NCBI RefSeq assembly: GCF_040049215.1
Contig: NZ_JBDZDN010000001.1
Coordinates: 2,046,001 to 2,110,000, forward strand
Direction of reading: 5' to 3'
DNA length: 64,000 nucleotides
Source of the DNA: Mesorhizobium_K sp040049215
GTDB lineage: Bacteria > Pseudomonadota > Alphaproteobacteria > Rhizobiales > Rhizobiaceae
Shown here: positions 16,693 to 24,691 of the stretch, in pieces
How positions within the stretch are numbered: the stretch's first letter is position 1
How the letters are laid out: every line of letters begins with the position of its first letter
Notes under the pieces: model-generated
Told to the model about the DNA's origin: nothing
The model's input: only the letters and a program-made list of their open reading frames with translations
Database searches by the model: none
Translations under genes and position numbers: made by a program

Positions 16693-17517
16693 ATGGTGAA
16701 GGCCGCGCCCGAGCTGACGGGCAAGAGCGAGTTCCCCTGGTGGCTGGTGACTGCTCTTGCCTTTGCCGCCCTCGCCGGCTTCGCCATCTTCGTCAGCGAT
16801 CTCTACAGCCAGGTCTTCAAGACCGTCGCCAAGGGCATCGGCATCACGATCGCCGTGACCCTCGTCGCTTTCGCCGCCGCCTCGGCGATCGGGCTCGGCG
16901 TAGCCCTGATGGCGTTGTCGCGCTCGGCCTGGCTGCGCCAGAGCGCGCGCTTCTATGTCGAGATCATCCGCGGCATTCCGATCCTGGTCCTGCTCTTCTG
17001 GATCGCGTTTGCCGGCGTGCCGGCCTTCGTCACCGGCTGGAACTTTCTTTCCGCGTCACTGCAGCAAGCCGGCCTGATCGGGCCGCTTCAGGTTCGCGAC
17101 GTATCTTTGCTCTGGCGCGCCGTCATTGCGCTCGCCATCGCCTATTCGTCCTTCATCGCCGAAATCTTTCGTGCCGGCATACAGGCCGTCGATGTCGGCC
17201 AGATCGAGGCCGGCAAAGCGCTTGGCCTGTCACGCTACCGGCGGTTTCGCCACATCGTCTGGCCGCAGGCCTTCCGCACCATCCTGCCGCCCTACAGCAA
17301 CGATTTCGTTGCGATGGTGAAGGACTCCTCGCTCGTCTCCGTGCTCGGCGTCGCCGACATCACCCAGATGGGCAAAATCTACGCAGCCGGCTCGTTCCGC
17401 TTCTTCGAAACCTATTCGATCGTCGCCTACATCTACCTTATCCTGACGGTCGGGCTGTCGATGGCGCTACGCGCTCTGGAGCGGCGTATGCGAAGCCGGG
17501 GAGGCGAACGTGAATGA
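16693..17517 (+). CDS. Amino-acid ABC transporter permease (HisM family)
   Basis: 274 residues with five or so hydrophobic segments. The EAA loop, which contacts the ATPase, reads VGQIEAGKALGLSRYRRFRHIVWPQAFRTILPP. The N-terminal part and the C-terminal VALISVLGVADITQ-like region fit His/Glu/Gln/Arg permeases. The gene follows the GNAT gene directly and ends 26 bases before yceH on the other strand, leaving no room for an ATPase gene. Confidence 0.9.
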   Translation: MVKAAPELTGKSEFPWWLVTALAFAALAGFAIFVSDLYSQVFKTVAKGIGITIAVTLVAFAAASAIGLGVALMALSRSAWLRQSARFYVEIIRGIPILVLLFWIAFAGVPAFVTGWNFLSASLQQAGLIGPLQVRDVSLLWRAVIALAIAYSSFIAEIFRAGIQAVDVGQIEAGKALGLSRYRRFRHIVWPQAFRTILPPYSNDFVAMVKDSSLVSVLGVADITQMGKIYAAGSFRFFETYSIVAYIYLILTVGLSMALRALERRMRSRGGERE

Positions 17518-17543
17518 GCGGGGAGGCGGCGGCGTGGCGCGCC

Positions 17544-18179
17544 TCAATCGCCGGTGAGCGAACGCAGCTTCTCGGTCAGTTCGGCGACTTGCCGCTCCAG
17601 CGCCTCTATCCGTTCTTCGAAATCCGGGCGGTGCGCTAGCATCGCACCTGAGACTGGTGCTGCCGCGCCCGTCGCCTGAACCGGCCCGCTGAGCAACTGC
17701 GCGTAGCGATCCTCGCGCTGGCCGGGGCCGCGCTCGATGAACTGCACCAGCGGCGGCCGGCGGCCGATGAGCAGATCGAGATCGCTGCGCACCTCGTCGA
17801 TAGATTTGAACCGGGCCAAACGTTCGGCTCTGGCATACAGCTCATGCACGGTCTGGGGTCCCCTGAGCAGCATCAGCCCGACAAGCGCGATCTGCGGCTG
17901 CGTCAGCGAAAATTTCTGCGCCAGCAGATGTTCGTAGCGCTCGACGCGCGAAGCAAAGACCTGCCGAACCAGCCCCTTGTCGGTGAGCAGCTTGAGCGCG
18001 CGATGGACCTCGACCGGTTCGAGCGCCATCACCGGCTCGCGCGATGTCTTCTGGTTTGCAGCCGACTGCAACCCATTGACCGTCATCGGGTAGACGTCCG
18101 GCGTCAGTTCTTTCTTCTCGGCCAGTGAGCCAAGCACCCGTGCTTCGGCGGGACTAAGGATCGGAAGGTCGTCCGACAC
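17544..18179 (-). CDS. YceH-family (DUF480) protein
   Basis: 211 residues from the GTG at 18179. The winged-helix DUF480 pattern is plain: LSPAEARVLGSLAEKKELTPDVYPMTVNGLQSAANQKTSR, then LLLRGPQTVHELYARAERLARF, and a C-terminal coiled coil (RIEALERQVAELTEKLRSL). It begins two bases after the sdhB stop and so belongs to the sdh transcript. Known only as a conserved winged-helix protein; a regulatory role is plausible but unproven. Confidence 0.87.
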   Translation of the reverse strand: MSDDLPILSPAEARVLGSLAEKKELTPDVYPMTVNGLQSAANQKTSREPVMALEPVEVHRALKLLTDKGLVRQVFASRVERYEHLLAQKFSLTQPQIALVGLMLLRGPQTVHELYARAERLARFKSIDEVRSDLDLLIGRRPPLVQFIERGPGQREDRYAQLLSGPVQATGAAAPVSGAMLAHRPDFEERIEALERQVAELTEKLRSLTGD

Positions 18180-18181
18180 GG

Positions 18182-18961
18182 TCAGACCCTCCGCTCCACC
18201 ATCATCTTCTTGATCTCGGCAATCGCCTTTGCGGGGTTCAATCCCTTGGGACAGGTCTGCGCGCAGTTCATGATGGTGTGGCAGCGGTAGAGGCGGAACG
18301 GATCTTCCAGATTGTCGAGCCGCTCGCCTTTCGCCTCGTCGCGGCTGTCGATCAGCCAGCGATAGGCCTGCAGCAGCACAGCCGGGCCGAGGTATCGCTC
18401 GCCGTTCCACCAGTAGCTCGGGCACGACGCCGAGCAGCAGGCGCACAGAATGCACTCGTAGAGACCGTCGAGCTTCTGGCGATCCTCATGGCTCTGCAGC
18501 CATTCCTTGGCAGGCTCCGGCGAGACGGTCTGCAGATAGGGCTGGATGGAGGCGTGCTGGGCGTAGAAATTGGTGAGGTCGGGCACGAGGTCCTTCACCA
18601 CCTGCATGTGCGGCAGCGGATAGACCTTCACCGCACCCTTGATGTCGTCGCAGCCCTTGGTGCAGGCGAGCGTGTTCGAGCCGTCTATGTTCATCGCGCA
18701 GGAGCCGCAGATGCCCTCGCGGCAGGAGCGGCGCAACGTCAGCGTCGGGTCGATCTTGTTCTTGATCCAGAGCAGGGCGTCGAGCACCATGGGCCCACAA
18801 TCGTCCATGTCGACGAAATAGGTGTCGATGCTCGGATTCTCGTCATCGTCGGGCGACCAGCGGTAGATGCGGTATTCGCGCAGATTGGTCGCGCCTTCCG
18901 GCTTCGGCCAGGTCTTGCCTGCCTTGATCTGCGAGTTCTTGGGAAGGGTGAGTTCAACCAT
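18182..18961 (-). CDS. sdhB: Succinate dehydrogenase iron-sulfur subunit
   Basis: 259 residues. The [2Fe-2S] ligands lie in SCREGICGSCAMNIDG ... LAC, and the [4Fe-4S] and [3Fe-4S] ligands in CILCACCSASCP and CHTIMNCAQTCPKGLNP. It passes electrons from the SdhA flavin to ubiquinone at SdhCD. The gene follows sdhA after 15 bases and precedes yceH. Confidence 0.96.
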   Translation of the reverse strand: MVELTLPKNSQIKAGKTWPKPEGATNLREYRIYRWSPDDDENPSIDTYFVDMDDCGPMVLDALLWIKNKIDPTLTLRRSCREGICGSCAMNIDGSNTLACTKGCDDIKGAVKVYPLPHMQVVKDLVPDLTNFYAQHASIQPYLQTVSPEPAKEWLQSHEDRQKLDGLYECILCACCSASCPSYWWNGERYLGPAVLLQAYRWLIDSRDEAKGERLDNLEDPFRLYRCHTIMNCAQTCPKGLNPAKAIAEIKKMMVERRV

Positions 18962-18976
18962 CTGAAATCGTCCTTC

Positions 18977-20809
18977 TCAATACACCCGCGCCTTGGGCGC
19001 GATCTTGGCCGGATCGATGCCGCCGTCGCTATGTGGCAGCATGGTTTCGGTGTGCACCGGCCGGTAGCCGAGCGTCACCTTTCCGGCGGCATCGACCCAG
19101 GCCAGCGTGTGCTTGCGCCAATTGGCGTCGTCGCGGCTGGAAAAATCTTCCCGCGCATGCGCGCCACGGCTCTCCTTGCGCGCTTCAGCGCCATGGACCG
19201 TTGTGATGGCGTTGGCCATCAGGTTTTCCAGCTCCAGCGTCTCGACGAGATCCGAGTTCCAGATCATCGAGCGATCGGTGACATGCAGATCCTTCAGCTC
19301 GCCCCAGATTTCCGACACCCGCCGGCAGCCCTTAGCCAGCGATTCCTGCGTGCGAAACACCGCAGCGTCTTCCTGCATCGCCCGCTGCATCTTGTCGCGG
19401 AGCACCGCCGTCGGCGAGCCGCCGTTGGCGTGGCGCAGCCGGTCGAAGCGGTCCATGATTTTTTCCACCGCCGCCGCGTTGACCGACGGTATCGCAGCCT
19501 CGCGATCGACCACCTGCCCGGCGCGGATCGCCGCGGCACGGCCGAACACGACGAGGTCGATCAGCGAATTGGAGCCCAGCCGGTTCGCGCCGTGAACCGA
19601 CGCGCAGCCGGCTTCGCCGACCGCCATAAGGCCGGGCGAAACGCGGTCGGGCTGGTCGGGCGTCGGGGAGAGCACCTCGCCCCAGTAGTTGGTCGGGATG
19701 CCGCCCATGTTGTAATGCACGGTCGGCAGCACCGGGATCGGCTCACGCGTCACGTCGACGCCTGCGAAAATCTTGGCGCTCTCGGAAATGCCTGGCAGGC
19801 GCTCGTGCAGAACGGCCGGGTCGAGATGGTCGAGATGCAGAAAGATGTGGTCCTTGTTCTTGCCGACGCCGCGGCCCTCGCGGATTTCCATCGTCATGCA
19901 GCGCGAGACGACGTCTCGGCTGGCGAGGTCCTTGGCCGACGGCGCGTAACGCTCCATGAAGCGCTCGCCCTCGGAATTGACTAGGTAGCCGCCTTCGCCG
20001 CGCGCGCCCTCGGTGATCAGGCAGCCGGCGCCGTAGATTCCGGTCGGGTGAAACTGCACGAACTCCATGTCCTGAAGCGGCAGCCCGGCTCGCGCCACCA
20101 TGCCGCCGCCGTCGCCGGTGACCGTGTGCGCCGAGGTCGCCGAGAAATAGGCGCGACCGTAGCCGCCCGTCGCCAGCACCACCATCTTCGCGGCGAAGCG
20201 GTGGATGGTGCCGTCGTCGAGGTTCCAGGCGACGACGCCGGTGCAGCGCCCGTCCGGCTCCATGATCAGGTCGAGCGCGAAATATTCGATGAAGAACTGC
20301 GCATTGTGCTTCAGCGACTGGCCGTAGAGCGTGTGCAGGATGGCGTGGCCGGTGCGGTCGGCCGCCGCGCAGGTGCGCTGCACCGGCGGGCCGTCGCCGA
20401 AGTTCATCATCATGCCGCCGAATGGTCGCTGGTAGATCCTGCCGTCCTCGGTGCGCGAGAAGGGCACGCCGTAATGTTCGAGTTCGTAGACCGCGGCCGG
20501 CGCCTCGCGCACCATGTATTCCTGCGCGTCCGTGTCGCCCAGCCAGTCCGACCCCTTGACGGTGTCGTACAGGTGCCACTGCCAGTTGTCCGGCCCCATA
20601 TTGGCGAGCGAGGCGGCGATGCCGCCTTGCGCGGCGACCGTGTGCGAGCGCGTCGGGAAGACCTTGGTGATGCAGGCCGTCCTCAGCCCCTGTTCTGCCA
20701 TGCCGAGCGTGGCGCGCAACCCGGCGCCGCCGGCGCCGACCACGACCACGTCGAACTTGTGATCGACATAGGTGTAGGCCTTGTTGCCGGCCTTTTTCTC
20801 TTCCACCAC
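18977..20809 (-). CDS. sdhA: Succinate dehydrogenase flavoprotein subunit
   Basis: About 610 residues. FAD-binding (VVVVGAGGAGLRATLGMAEQG), the covalent-flavin His in TRSHTVAAQGGI, and catalytic segments (HPTGIYGAGCLITEGARGEGG, GANRLGSNSLIDLVVFGRAA) are present. There is no ATG at the start. The open frame begins with a TTG at 20821, but GTG codons at 20809 and 20806 stand 5-8 bases after a GGGGG run and are better starts. The end of sdhD abuts, so coupling is likely. Confidence 0.95.
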   Translation of the reverse strand: MVEEKKAGNKAYTYVDHKFDVVVVGAGGAGLRATLGMAEQGLRTACITKVFPTRSHTVAAQGGIAASLANMGPDNWQWHLYDTVKGSDWLGDTDAQEYMVREAPAAVYELEHYGVPFSRTEDGRIYQRPFGGMMMNFGDGPPVQRTCAAADRTGHAILHTLYGQSLKHNAQFFIEYFALDLIMEPDGRCTGVVAWNLDDGTIHRFAAKMVVLATGGYGRAYFSATSAHTVTGDGGGMVARAGLPLQDMEFVQFHPTGIYGAGCLITEGARGEGGYLVNSEGERFMERYAPSAKDLASRDVVSRCMTMEIREGRGVGKNKDHIFLHLDHLDPAVLHERLPGISESAKIFAGVDVTREPIPVLPTVHYNMGGIPTNYWGEVLSPTPDQPDRVSPGLMAVGEAGCASVHGANRLGSNSLIDLVVFGRAAAIRAGQVVDREAAIPSVNAAAVEKIMDRFDRLRHANGGSPTAVLRDKMQRAMQEDAAVFRTQESLAKGCRRVSEIWGELKDLHVTDRSMIWNSDLVETLELENLMANAITTVHGAEARKESRGAHAREDFSSRDDANWRKHTLAWVDAAGKVTLGYRPVHTETMLPHSDGGIDPAKIAPKARVY

Positions 20810-20810
20810 C

Positions 20811-21194
20811 TCAGCCCCCAAATGCCAGTTTGATCAGCGCGTAGGCGCAGGCGGCCCCCACCAGGATCGCGAAGAAGGTGTTGAGCATGATCAGTGCCAG
20901 CTTCAGCCCTTCGCCGTGGATGTAGTCCTCGATGATGACCTGCATGCCGAGCCGCATGTGGTAGAGCGCCGAGAAAAGCACGAGCGCGAACATCAGCGAA
21001 ACGAACGGATGGGCGAAGGCTGCGCGAACCGTCGCGTAGTCGGCGCCGTTGATCGAGATCAGGAAGCCCACGAAGAACAGCATCAACGGAATATTCGCCA
21101 CCGCGGTCAGGCGCTGATGCCAGAAATGCCCGGTGCCCTCGCGGGCGGAGCCGAGCCCGCGGACCTTGCCGAGAGGGGTGCGCATGTCGGCCAT
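20811..21194 (-). CDS. sdhD: Succinate dehydrogenase membrane anchor subunit
   Basis: 127 residues from the ATG at 21194, which overlaps the sdhC stop by one base (TGATG). Three membrane helices can be seen; the conserved region HFWHQRLTAVANIPLML contacts quinone and YHMRLGMQVIIEDY holds the heme-facing His. The frame is open further upstream to 21539, but that is sdhC-antisense-frame sequence and not coding. Confidence 0.93.
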   Translation of the reverse strand: MADMRTPLGKVRGLGSAREGTGHFWHQRLTAVANIPLMLFFVGFLISINGADYATVRAAFAHPFVSLMFALVLFSALYHMRLGMQVIIEDYIHGEGLKLALIMLNTFFAILVGAACAYALIKLAFGG

Positions 21195-21598
21195 CAGAAC
21201 CCCCGTGCCGCGTAGCCGGCGATCCAGATTAGCACCGTCAGCACAACCGAACCGGCGATGTTCGCCCAGGCGAGGCGCGACGCCCGATGTTTCTCGAGCC
21301 CCGCGCCGGTGTCCCAGATCAGGTGGCGCAGCCCGCCGAGCATGTGATGGACTAGTGCCCAAGTGTAGCCGAACAGAACCAGCCGGCCGAGCCAGGAGCC
21401 GTAGATCACGTTGACGAAGTCGAAATAGCTTTGCGAGGTCGCCGCCGCGATCAGCCACCAGGCAACAAGCAGCGTACCGAAATAGAGAGCGCCTCCGGTT
21501 ACACGGTGCAAAATCGAGACGGTCATCGTAACCGGCCATCGGTAGACCGTGAGGTGCGGCGAGAGCGGTCTTCCTCGGGTGGCTGTGGCCTTGCTCAT
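21194..21598 (-). CDS. sdhC: Succinate dehydrogenase cytochrome b556 subunit
   Basis: 134 residues. It starts MSKATATRGRPLSPHLTVYR, then SILHRVTGGALYFGTL (SdhC signature), and a further helix with HHMLGGLRHLIWDTG, whose His ligates heme b. Three transmembrane helices. It is the first gene of the sdhCDAB-yceH unit. Confidence 0.95.
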   Translation of the reverse strand: MSKATATRGRPLSPHLTVYRWPVTMTVSILHRVTGGALYFGTLLVAWWLIAAATSQSYFDFVNVIYGSWLGRLVLFGYTWALVHHMLGGLRHLIWDTGAGLEKHRASRLAWANIAGSVVLTVLIWIAGYAARGF

Positions 21599-22022
21599 GG
21601 CTCCCCCAGTTAGTCGTCGATCGCTGCCCGCATGACGATCGGGTCAGGCGCAGTTTGCGACGTTTGCTGTCGCTTCCCTAAAACTCTTTTTGCACCGCGT
21701 CAAAGTGCGAAAACCGTTTCGGCACACATATTTAGTCGCGATGTTCGCCCTGCAAGGATAGCTGGCCAGCTTCAATCGATTGAACCGTGCCGACGCATGT
21801 TGCAGTGCGAAAAATCGCCAAATTGGCTCTTGCAGGCGCGTCTCAAGGGGCTGGCACGAGCAGCCATCCCCAGCATCCATCCGCTGTTGATATTAACCAT
21901 GTTCGCCGAAGGCGTGACCGGCATTGCGCCTTTGGCTATTAACAAAGCTTAAGAAAACGTTAATTTGTCAGGCGAGGAGGCGAAGGGCTGCCGCCCTGAC
22001 CCGCACGAAGGGATGACGCGCC
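21599..22022 (+). other. 424-base intergenic region between sdhC and the 22-kb cluster
   Basis: This holds the divergent control regions of the sdh operon (minus strand) and the downstream cluster (plus strand). The right half is unusually A+T-rich for this genome (around 21890-21965) and contains three TTAA motifs, one pair with CtrA spacing. No convincing gene lies in it; the 78-codon minus frame at 21644-21880 has no family resemblance and cysteine-rich random composition. Confidence 0.6.
21949..21963 (+). promoter_or_regulatory. Candidate CtrA box (TTAA-N7-TTAA)
   Basis: TTAAGAAAACGTTAA has two TTAA half-sites with the seven-base spacing of the alphaproteobacterial CtrA consensus (TTAA-N7-TTAAC); the final C is a T here. 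A third TTAA lies just upstream at 21939-21942. It sits 60 bases before the ATG of the secreted protein gene at 22023. Confidence 0.45.
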
Positions 22023-22436
22023 ATGCGTTCGAGACTGAGTGAACTGAGCTTCCTGCCGCTGGTCATCGGCCTGACGGTCGGTGGGCTTGCCGCCCCCGCG
22101 ATTGCCGGCGGCGGGCCCAATTACGACCGAGTCTATGCCGACAGCTTCGGCAACCTCGTCGTCCATAGCCGCAGCGGATACAAACGCATCGTCGTCGGCC
22201 AGGGGCATCTCGCCAGGGAACTGGCCGAATACGAACGGCCGCGCGACCGGGACGTCGTCTATCTCGACGAAGACGAAGCCGTGCCGTACGAATGTTGGAA
22301 GCCGGCGGTTCTGCTCAAGGGCCGCAGCTACATGTACGGCCTGGAGGACGGCGAGCTGCCCGACCTGCCCGGAAAGTGGTGCGGCATCCCCGAGCGCGCG
22401 GCGCCGGGCGCGGCGCTGAGGCGCGTCCAGCCCTGA
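22023..22436 (+). CDS. Secreted protein of unknown function
   Basis: 137 residues. The signal peptide is about residues 1-28 (ending APAIAGG). The mature part is rich in charged and aromatic residues (VYADSFGNLVVHSRSGYKRIVVGQG, VVYLDEDEAVPYECW) and has two cysteines that could form one disulfide. I do not recognise the family. It is the first gene of a plus-strand cluster with a membrane protein and a ClpP-fold protein and follows a candidate CtrA box. Confidence 0.72.
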   Translation: MRSRLSELSFLPLVIGLTVGGLAAPAIAGGGPNYDRVYADSFGNLVVHSRSGYKRIVVGQGHLARELAEYERPRDRDVVYLDEDEAVPYECWKPAVLLKGRSYMYGLEDGELPDLPGKWCGIPERAAPGAALRRVQP

Positions 22437-22493
22437 TTTGGTCACGTTCCTGCGTCCCATTGGCGGCGGGGGCCCGATGAAAGTGGATGATCG

Positions 22494-23822
22494 ATGAGCC
22501 GCGCCGTACAGACCCGCCGGCTGAGGGAACATGTCGCCTCGCTCGAAACGATGACGCGTTTCGTGCTGGCGACGCTCGCGCTCGGCAGCGGCGTCTACAC
22601 CTATCTCGGCGTCCGTTCGCTGCTCGACGGTTCCGCCACCGTCATATTCTTCGCGGCCGTCATCTATTCGGTCTCGGTCTCGGTCGCCATGTACGGCTTC
22701 TGGACCTATCTCATCCGCTTCCTGCCCGAGATGCGCGACGGCGGCTCGCGCCTGTCGCTGGTCGGCATCATGGTCGTCGGCTCGGCCATGATCGTCGCCA
22801 TGTCGTCCTGGCTTAACGCGGCCGCGCTGGCCGGTTCGGCCGCGGTCGAGCAGCACCTCGCAGTCACGCTGGAAGACTTCACCGCCGACCTCGACCAGGC
22901 GCACGGCAACGCACTAGGCGCATTGTCGCTGCTGCCCGACATCCAGCGCGCAGGCGAACGTTTCGCCCGACTGGCCGCGGACGAGCAGTCGACCGGCGCG
23001 CTCACCGGCACGTCGGGCTCCGGCAGCGTCGTTCAGCTGCTCACCCAGATGTCGGCGCAGATGAACGAACTCGCGGCAACGATTGAAGCGTCGCGTCAGA
23101 CCGTTCAGTCGAGCTTCACCGAGGGCCAGGCGCATCTCGCCGCCATGCGCACCCTCGTCTCAGCGCCGGGCCAGATCGCACAGCGGTCGGACGAGTTTGC
23201 GGCCGAAGCCGTCAAACTCACCGGCGTTATCGCCGCGCTGGAGCAGACCTCGATCGCGCCTTCGGTCATGCGCGCGGCGGCAGATCTTTCCGTGGGTTTC
23301 ATTGCGCCTATTGCCGACGGCGGCTCCGCCGACCTCGCCGGCCGGCAGGACCAGATCATGGCGACGATCCGCACCTCGGTGGACGCGCAGTCCAAGGCGC
23401 TGGCCGACGCCGCGGGTGAAATCCTCGCCCAGCCCAAGGTGCCCGAGCGCCGCTACGTGCCGCTCACTTCGGCCGAGGCCGTGATCCGCTACGCTTCCGA
23501 CTTCGTGCCGAGCTGGGCGGGCGCGATTTCGATCGACCTTCTGCCCGCCGTCCTGGTGGGCATCATGTGCGTCGTCCACGGGGCCATACGGCGTGGCGAG
23601 GACGAGATCGAGGAAGCCGACCGCATCACGGCCGGCGACATGATGCGCTCGCTCGATCTGCACGAGACGCTGCTCGCCAAGCGCCAGGCAGCGGCCGCGC
23701 TGACCGCCGATCAGCAGCGGCCTGCCGCGTCCGCCGGGCTTCCGCCCCAGTCCGAAGCGCGACCGTCCGCCGAAAACGTGACGCCGCTGACCCTTGGCGA
23801 ACGCAAGCGGGGTGATCCGTGA
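22494..23822 (+). CDS. Integral membrane protein with large extracytoplasmic domain, unknown
   Basis: 442 residues. Hydrophobic helices lie near residues 22-44, 50-75 and 88-113, then a 220-residue domain rich in Ala, Gln and Ser with long helices (QMSAQMNELAATIEASRQTVQSS...), then one more helix near 346-366 and a polar cytoplasmic tail. The architecture recalls coiled-coil sensor or scaffold proteins, but there is no kinase, HAMP or GGDEF domain. I do not recognise it. Its stop overlaps the start of the next gene (GTGA), so the two are translationally coupled and probably work together. Confidence 0.75.
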   Translation: MSRAVQTRRLREHVASLETMTRFVLATLALGSGVYTYLGVRSLLDGSATVIFFAAVIYSVSVSVAMYGFWTYLIRFLPEMRDGGSRLSLVGIMVVGSAMIVAMSSWLNAAALAGSAAVEQHLAVTLEDFTADLDQAHGNALGALSLLPDIQRAGERFARLAADEQSTGALTGTSGSGSVVQLLTQMSAQMNELAATIEASRQTVQSSFTEGQAHLAAMRTLVSAPGQIAQRSDEFAAEAVKLTGVIAALEQTSIAPSVMRAAADLSVGFIAPIADGGSADLAGRQDQIMATIRTSVDAQSKALADAAGEILAQPKVPERRYVPLTSAEAVIRYASDFVPSWAGAISIDLLPAVLVGIMCVVHGAIRRGEDEIEEADRITAGDMMRSLDLHETLLAKRQAAAALTADQQRPAASAGLPPQSEARPSAENVTPLTLGERKRGDP

Positions 23823-24691
23823 GCGGGACGCAGCAGGTCGTCGGCGCCCCGGTCGCGCCGCTTCCCGGAACGGCGCCGCGCAGGCGCAATTTCGTCATGC
23901 GCTATCTGTCCCGTTTCGACGACGGCGAGGTGGTGCGCTGGGCCTTCCGCGGCATGCTCATCGGCGCTATCGGCGTGCTTGCGCTCGACCTGCGCGATCT
24001 ATCTCGCGAGAATGGTTGGTGGGCGCCCGAGGCCGTTCTGCCGGCGGCGCCTTCCGATCCGATCCTGCCGCCCGTCGTCCAGACGAACGCGCCGATCCCG
24101 CCCGACGATCCGCGCCGCTTCGTCACCGCGGGCGAAGACATCCTTGCCCGGCCCTTGACCTTCACGCTGGGCAGCGGCGGCGTGCTTTCCGCCGAAGGCA
24201 GCATCGACCCCGGATCGGCGTCGCGTTTCGCGGCAGAGATCGAGGCGCGGGGCGAATATGTAAAGACCGTTTCACTGAACTCACCCGGCGGCGCGCTCGA
24301 CGATGCCATGGCGATGGCGAAGCTGGTGCGCGACAAAGGCATTGCGACGGAGATCGCCGACGGCGCGATCTGCGCTTCGTCCTGTCCGCTCCTCTTCGCG
24401 GGGGGGCTGACGCGAACCGCAGGCTACAAGGCGGCCGTCGGCGTGCATCAGTTCTACGCCGCTTCGCAGACGCCGACCGCGCCGGCACAGGCGATGTCCG
24501 ACGCGCAGGCGACGACGGCGCGGATTTCGCGGCACTTGATCGAGATGGGCGTGGATCCTTCGCTGTGGCTTCACGCGCTCGATACGCCGCCGCAGGCCCT
24601 CTACTATTTCTCGCCTGACGAGCTGGCGAAATACAAGCTCGTCACGACGCCGGTCGCGACCGCCCAGAAAGCCGGGACTAAACCAGGCTGA
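23819..24691 (+). CDS. Membrane-anchored ClpP/crotonase-fold (COG3904-like) protein
   Basis: 290 residues from a GTG overlapping the previous stop. A single membrane helix (about 44-58) is followed by a Pro-rich linker and a ClpP-like domain. LNSPGGALDDAMAMAKLVRD (153-172) is the oxyanion loop of the S14/S49 fold, GAICASSCPLLFAGG (182-196) holds the likely nucleophile Ser187 or Ser188, and VGVHQFY supplies His210. It should face the periplasm. Whether it is an active protease is untested. The last 14 bases overlap the end of the convergent GGDEF gene. Confidence 0.78.
   Translation: MSGTQQVVGAPVAPLPGTAPRRRNFVMRYLSRFDDGEVVRWAFRGMLIGAIGVLALDLRDLSRENGWWAPEAVLPAAPSDPILPPVVQTNAPIPPDDPRRFVTAGEDILARPLTFTLGSGGVLSAEGSIDPGSASRFAAEIEARGEYVKTVSLNSPGGALDDAMAMAKLVRDKGIATEIADGAICASSCPLLFAGGLTRTAGYKAAVGVHQFYAASQTPTAPAQAMSDAQATTARISRHLIEMGVDPSLWLHALDTPPQALYYFSPDELAKYKLVTTPVATAQKAGTKPG

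Noticed and set aside
17510..17557. GTG-initiated short frame after the permease, possible ATPase remnant
   Set aside because: It encodes only about 15 Gly/Arg-rich residues, with no Walker or ABC signature, so I cannot support a relic.
18278..19984. 568-codon open frame on the plus strand
   Set aside because: Antisense to sdhA and sdhB, whose coding evidence is overwhelming.
21675..21703. TTGACG with a -10-like element upstream of sdhC on the minus strand
   Set aside because: The -35 part is good but the -10 position matches the consensus at only two bases, so I left it out.
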